This document shows positions 61,537-64,000 of a stretch of DNA of 64,000 nt, piece after piece. The first letter of the stretch is position 1. The number at the start of each line of letters is the position of its first letter. The position numbers were made by a program, and so were the translations under genes. A model generated the notes under the pieces. That model made no database searches. It was not told the origin of the DNA and saw only the letters and a program-made list of their open reading frames with translations. The DNA lies in NCBI GenBank assembly GCA_965221105.1, contig OZ244871.1, positions 2,294,001 to 2,358,000 of the forward strand, given 5' to 3'. Source of the stretch: GM7GCV1 sp965221105 (lineage in GTDB: Bacteria > Pseudomonadota > Gammaproteobacteria > Pseudomonadales > GM7GCV1).

Positions 61537-62349
61537 ATGAGCGCACCTAATTACAGCCTCGACGACCTTATGTATCTGATGCAGCGACTCCGTGATCCAG
61601 AGGACGGGTGTCCCTGGGATCTGGATCAGGATTATTCGACCATTGTCCCTTCGACCATCGAAGAGGCCTACGAAGTTGCCGATGCCATCGAGCGCCAGGA
61701 CATCGAGAGTCTCAGGGAAGAGCTTGGTGATCTGCTGTTTCAAACCGTTTTTTACAGCCAGCTTGCCGCCGAGGATGGGCAGTTTACCCTGCTGGAAGTC
61801 ATCTCGGAACTGGTGGAAAAGTTGGTAAGCCGCCATCCGCATGTTTTTCCCGATGGCAGTCTGCTCAGCCGCAGGGGAGACAACCTCGATTCCCCGGCCG
61901 CCGTAAAGACCCAGTGGGAGGAGATAAAATCGGCAGAGCGGGCGCGCAAGGGCCACACAAGTGTGCTTGATGATGTACCCCTCGCGCTTCCGGCGTTGCT
62001 GCGGGCTCAGAAATTACAAAAGCGGGCTGCGCGGATTGGTTTTGACTGGGGTGCAGATAGCGAGCAGGGAGTTTTCGACAAACTTGACGAAGAAATAGGT
62101 GAGGTACGACAGGCGCTGGTGGGCGACGATCCTGGAGACATTGAGGATGAGTTGGGCGATCTCCTGTTTACCTGTGTGAACCTGATCCGCAGACTGGGCT
62201 TTGACAGTGAAACTGCACTTCGCAGATCCTCTGCAAAGTTTGAACAGCGCTTTCGTCGTCTGGAAAACAGGGTGGGAGCCGATGCCCTGTCACGCCTGAG
62301 CCTGGATGAGCTGGATGCCCTGTGGGAGAAGGCCAAGCGGGATCCCTGA
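61537..62349 (+). CDS. mazG: Nucleoside triphosphate pyrophosphohydrolase
   Basis: The 270-residue MazG has two tandem all-alpha MazG domains. The first is marked by EEAYEVADAIE and EELGDLLFQ, the second by LDEEIGEVRQAL and EDELGDLLFT. It hydrolyses NTPs and aberrant nucleotides to monophosphates and can lower ppGpp-related signalling. The typical length is 260-280. The second domain's metal-binding EEXXE is complete. Confidence 0.95.
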   Translation: MSAPNYSLDDLMYLMQRLRDPEDGCPWDLDQDYSTIVPSTIEEAYEVADAIERQDIESLREELGDLLFQTVFYSQLAAEDGQFTLLEVISELVEKLVSRHPHVFPDGSLLSRRGDNLDSPAAVKTQWEEIKSAERARKGHTSVLDDVPLALPALLRAQKLQKRAARIGFDWGADSEQGVFDKLDEEIGEVRQALVGDDPGDIEDELGDLLFTCVNLIRRLGFDSETALRRSSAKFEQRFRRLENRVGADALSRLSLDELDALWEKAKRDP

Positions 62350-62450
62350 TGCTTCCGCTGCCAAAAATAAGCTGTACAGTCTCTTGTCGCACACGGGACT
62401 CCTGTGTAGGCTAGGCATCAGCCCCTTCGTGTACACGCATTAGACCATTC

Positions 62451-63101
62451 ATGAGATTGATACTCCTTGGCCCCCCCGGAGCGGGAAAGGGCACACAGGC
62501 CCAGAAAATCTGTGAGGACTTCGGTATCCCGCAGATATCTACCGGCGATATGCTGCGGGCAGCTGTGAAATCTGGCTCTGAACTGGGGCAGGAGCTGAAA
62601 AAAGTGATGGATTCGGGTGCCCTCGTATCCGATGAATTGATTATCGCGTTGGTCAAGGAACGCATTGAGGAGCCCGATTGTACGAATGGCTTTTTGTTTG
62701 ATGGATTTCCGCGAACGATTCCACAGGCCGAGGCCCTGCAGGATGCCGACGTACAGATCGACCATGTGGTCGAGATCAGCGTGCCGGATTCCGAGATCGT
62801 GGAGCGCATGAGCGGTCGCCGTTCTCACCCGGGCAGTGGGCGTGTCTATCACGTGAAGCACAATCCCCCCAGGACTGAGGGTATGGATGATCTCACCGGT
62901 GAACCGCTGGTCCAACGGGATGACGATAAGGAAGAGACGGTTCTCAAACGCCTGAGTGTCTACCATGAGCAGACGGCTCCCCTGGTTGCTTTCTATCGAG
63001 CCCAAGGAGGGGAATCAGGAGATGCACCCAAGTACTCACATGTCGCCGGTGAGGGCAACGTGGAGGATATTGCGTCCGAGATTGCCTCGGTCCTGGGCTA
63101 G
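62451..63101 (+). CDS. adk: Adenylate kinase
   Basis: A 216-residue enzyme interconverting AMP, ADP and ATP. The P-loop GPPGAGKGTQ is at residues 7-16; STGDMLRAA binds AMP, and the LID (RRSHPGSGRVYHVKHNPPR) is of the long type without zinc cysteines. It starts with ATG at 62451. Confidence 0.97.
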   Translation: MRLILLGPPGAGKGTQAQKICEDFGIPQISTGDMLRAAVKSGSELGQELKKVMDSGALVSDELIIALVKERIEEPDCTNGFLFDGFPRTIPQAEALQDADVQIDHVVEISVPDSEIVERMSGRRSHPGSGRVYHVKHNPPRTEGMDDLTGEPLVQRDDDKEETVLKRLSVYHEQTAPLVAFYRAQGGESGDAPKYSHVAGEGNVEDIASEIASVLG

Positions 63102-63173
63102 ATCGGGTCCTGCCTGCAGGCTTCTCGAACTGTATCGGATGCGCATATCCGCTGGAACAAGGGAGGGCAGGGC

Positions 63174-64000
63174 GTGAAAGGCTCCAGCCAGCCAGCTGGC
63201 CTGATACTGGTGAACCTCGGTACGCCGGAGAACTGCACTACCGCATCGGTACGAACCTTCCTGCGCGAATTCCTCAGCGACCCGAGGGTCGTGGAAGTTC
63301 CGCGCCTGATCTGGTTCCTGATATTGAACCTCATTGTATTGCCACTTCGTTCGGCGCGGGTTGCCAAGGCGTACAGGCTCATCTGGACTGAACGCGGTTC
63401 GCCGCTTCGCTACCATACCCAGGACCAGGTGACGAAACTTCAGGAGCGGTTTGCCCTGCGCTACCCTGACAGGACGCCCCGCGTGCACTATGCAATGACC
63501 TATGGGAAACCAGGTCTGGAAGACGTACTTGATGAACTCTGCGCCGGTGGCCACGGGCGCGCGGTCATTTTGCCCATGTATCCGCAGTACTCGGGAGCGA
63601 CGACTGGTGCAGTCTGCGACCAGGTTGCCGATTATACAAAATCCCGCCGCGTGCTGCCGGCACTGCAGATCATTAACAGCTACTTCGATCAGGCCGACTA
63701 CATTGCGGCACTTGCTGCTTCGGTGCGCGCATTCTGGGAGCAGAATGGCAGGGGAGACAGGTTACTGTTTTCCTATCACGGAATCCCGGAATCATTCGTG
63801 ACCAGGGGCGATCCCTATACTGGACACTGCGAGTTCACCACAGGGGCTGTGGCAGAGGCCCTGGCTCTTGAACCACATGCGTATCTGATGAGCTATCAAA
63901 GCCGGTTTGGAAAAGCCCAATGGGTCAAGCCATACACCGACATCACCATCCGGGAACTGGCTGAATCCGGAATCAGATACCTGGATGTCGTGTGTCCCTC
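63174..64000 (+). CDS. hemH: Ferrochelatase, cut by the window end
   Basis: From GTG at 63174 (GGGAGG upstream) the frame is open to base 64000, giving 275 residues. It has LILVNLGTPENCTTASVRTF, the WTERGSPLRYHTQDQV region, the active-site His in LLFSYHGIPE and QSRFGKAQWVKPYTD. It inserts iron into protoporphyrin IX. The C-terminal part lies outside the window. Confidence 0.93.
   Translation, partial: MKGSSQPAGLILVNLGTPENCTTASVRTFLREFLSDPRVVEVPRLIWFLILNLIVLPLRSARVAKAYRLIWTERGSPLRYHTQDQVTKLQERFALRYPDRTPRVHYAMTYGKPGLEDVLDELCAGGHGRAVILPMYPQYSGATTGAVCDQVADYTKSRRVLPALQIINSYFDQADYIAALAASVRAFWEQNGRGDRLLFSYHGIPESFVTRGDPYTGHCEFTTGAVAEALALEPHAYLMSYQSRFGKAQWVKPYTDITIRELAESGIRYLDVVCP

Overview
The window is a gammaproteobacterial chromosome segment. 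The order of its conserved blocks is the one known from Pseudomonas and related marine Gammaproteobacteria. These blocks are tRNA-Leu/tig/clpP/clpX/lon/hupB/ppiD, thrS/infC/rpmI/rplT/pheS/pheT/ihfA/merR/tRNA-Pro, and ygfZ/sdhE/nadB/rpoE/rseA/rseB/rseC/mucD followed by lepA/lepB/rnc/era/recO. prfB carries the classical programmed +1 frameshift, infC starts with ATT, and several core genes use GTG or TTG. Conserved operons alternate with islands full of decayed genes, IS scraps and toxin-antitoxin modules. This suggests a genome with active gene decay and mobile DNA, but the species cannot be named from this sequence.

Layout. 1-9.3 kb is an accessory graveyard: a partial secreted protein, a broken FAD oxidoreductase, a Calx-beta protein, remnants of three IS types, two FitAB-type modules (one broken), a PIN/antitoxin pair whose toxin ends in an IS66 tail, and a truncated GAF-GGDEF protein. 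tRNA-His lies inside it and tRNA-Leu ends it. 9.4-17.8 kb is the protein quality-control block, with a sigma32-like promoter before lon. 17.9-21.7 kb holds an IS3 remnant, tRNA-Asn, uvrB, a frameshifted MNT/HEPN pair and tRNA-Val. 21.8-29.5 kb is the translation block ending at tRNA-Pro. 29.5-36 kb is a second island with an IS30 copy, a glutamate dehydrogenase scrap, a CsgG-like secretin, a Fic enzyme, a decayed TumE/TumA pair and an intact TacA/TacT pair. 36-41.2 kb is a divergent molybdenum-cofactor cluster (moaC-moaD-moaE-moeB to the left, moaA-moaB-moeA to the right). 41.3-48.8 kb carries prfB, lysS, ung, ygfZ, sdhE, a frameshifted secreted protein and nadB. 48.8-53.4 kb is the envelope-stress operon rpoE-rseABC-mucD with a sigmaE-like promoter. 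55.3-64 kb carries lepA, lepB, rnc, era, recO, cysM, mazG, adk and a partial hemH.

The most notable object is at 53.38-55.25 kb, between mucD and lepA. It is a 1,875-bp unit bounded by IS66-like terminal inverted repeats and a 7/8-matching 8-bp direct repeat. Inside are an IS66 transposase remnant and an intact Rpn-family nuclease gene as cargo. The nuclease gene has a strong Shine-Dalgarno and an in-frame ATG near its 3' end, preceded by a promoter-like sequence. That would give a small C-terminal protein like the intragenic RpnS antitoxins. The same IS66 end and transposase tail has captured the PIN toxin at 7.4 kb. Other notable points are an intrinsic-terminator-like hairpin inside the rseB signal-peptide codons and two genes each put out of frame by one extra C in a poly-C tract.
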